A stretch of 64,000 bases of DNA from Sternotherus odoratus (taxonomy: Eukaryota > Chordata > Testudines > Kinosternidae): positions 36,296,319-36,360,318 of the forward strand of contig JAVMKO010000006.1 in NCBI GenBank assembly GCA_032164245.1. Reading direction: 5' to 3'. Below are positions 63,956 through 64,000 of this stretch, one piece after another. Each line of letters starts with the position of its first letter. Position 1 is the stretch's first letter. The notes under the pieces are model-generated. The model saw only the letters and a list, made by a program, of their open reading frames with translations. It searched no databases and was not told the origin of the DNA. The translations under genes and the position numbers were made by a program.

Positions 63956-64000
63956 GGTGTAATGGGGGGGGGGGGGAGGAAGGCTAACAAGACAGGCAGG

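Overview
This is eukaryotic nuclear DNA from a vertebrate, most likely a turtle (Testudines). The genes have canonical GT-AG introns, CpG-island promoters and amniote-type proteins. The repeats are CR1 LINE 3' ends (one running into the TTCTTATG-type tail), old core-SINE fragments, and many short DNA transposons of the hAT, Tigger/pogo and Harbinger-like types that I associate with turtle genomes. The clade call is inference from repeat style; that it is an amniote is clear from the proteins.

Four genes lie in the order NEK9 (+), ZC2HC1C (-), ACYP1 (+), MLH3 (+, running off the right edge). This is the same neighbourhood and relative orientation, inverted as a block, that I know from human 14q24.3. 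NEK9 (4999-37809) is complete in 22 coding exons and gives a 964-residue NIMA-type kinase with RCC1 repeats and a C-terminal coiled coil with an LC8-binding motif. ZC2HC1C (44112-46961) is complete in two coding exons (512 residues, two C2HC zinc fingers). ACYP1 (50189-51460) is complete in two coding exons (99 residues, both catalytic residues present). MLH3 has its giant first coding exon and five more (54701-63657), giving 1238 residues up to and including the DQHA-type endonuclease motif; its last exons lie outside the window.

Region by region: 1-4300 is intergenic, with an almost whole hAT transposon (573-2384), a Harbinger-like fragment and an L2 LINE fragment. 4430-5350 is the NEK9 CpG island. 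5188-37686 holds NEK9 introns loaded with DNA transposons, including two with very GC-rich palindromic cores (19479-20437 in intron 8, 27025-27628 in intron 13) and a roughly 2.2 kb long-TIR element with a decayed ORF in intron 19. 37810-40200 is the NEK9 3' UTR. 40200-43950 is intergenic, with a CR1, a hAT MITE and a Penelope-like insertion flanked by a 13-bp target duplication. 49150-50270 is a CpG island serving ZC2HC1C and ACYP1 head to head, with an RFX X-box between the two predicted first exons. 52990-53470 is the MLH3 promoter, with two inverted ZNF143-type sites.

The genes do not form a pathway. NEK9 acts in mitotic spindle assembly, MLH3 in mismatch repair and meiotic crossover resolution, ACYP1 hydrolyses acylphosphates, and ZC2HC1C is poorly characterised. 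I found no credible new cellular system. The most unusual material is in the mobile elements.
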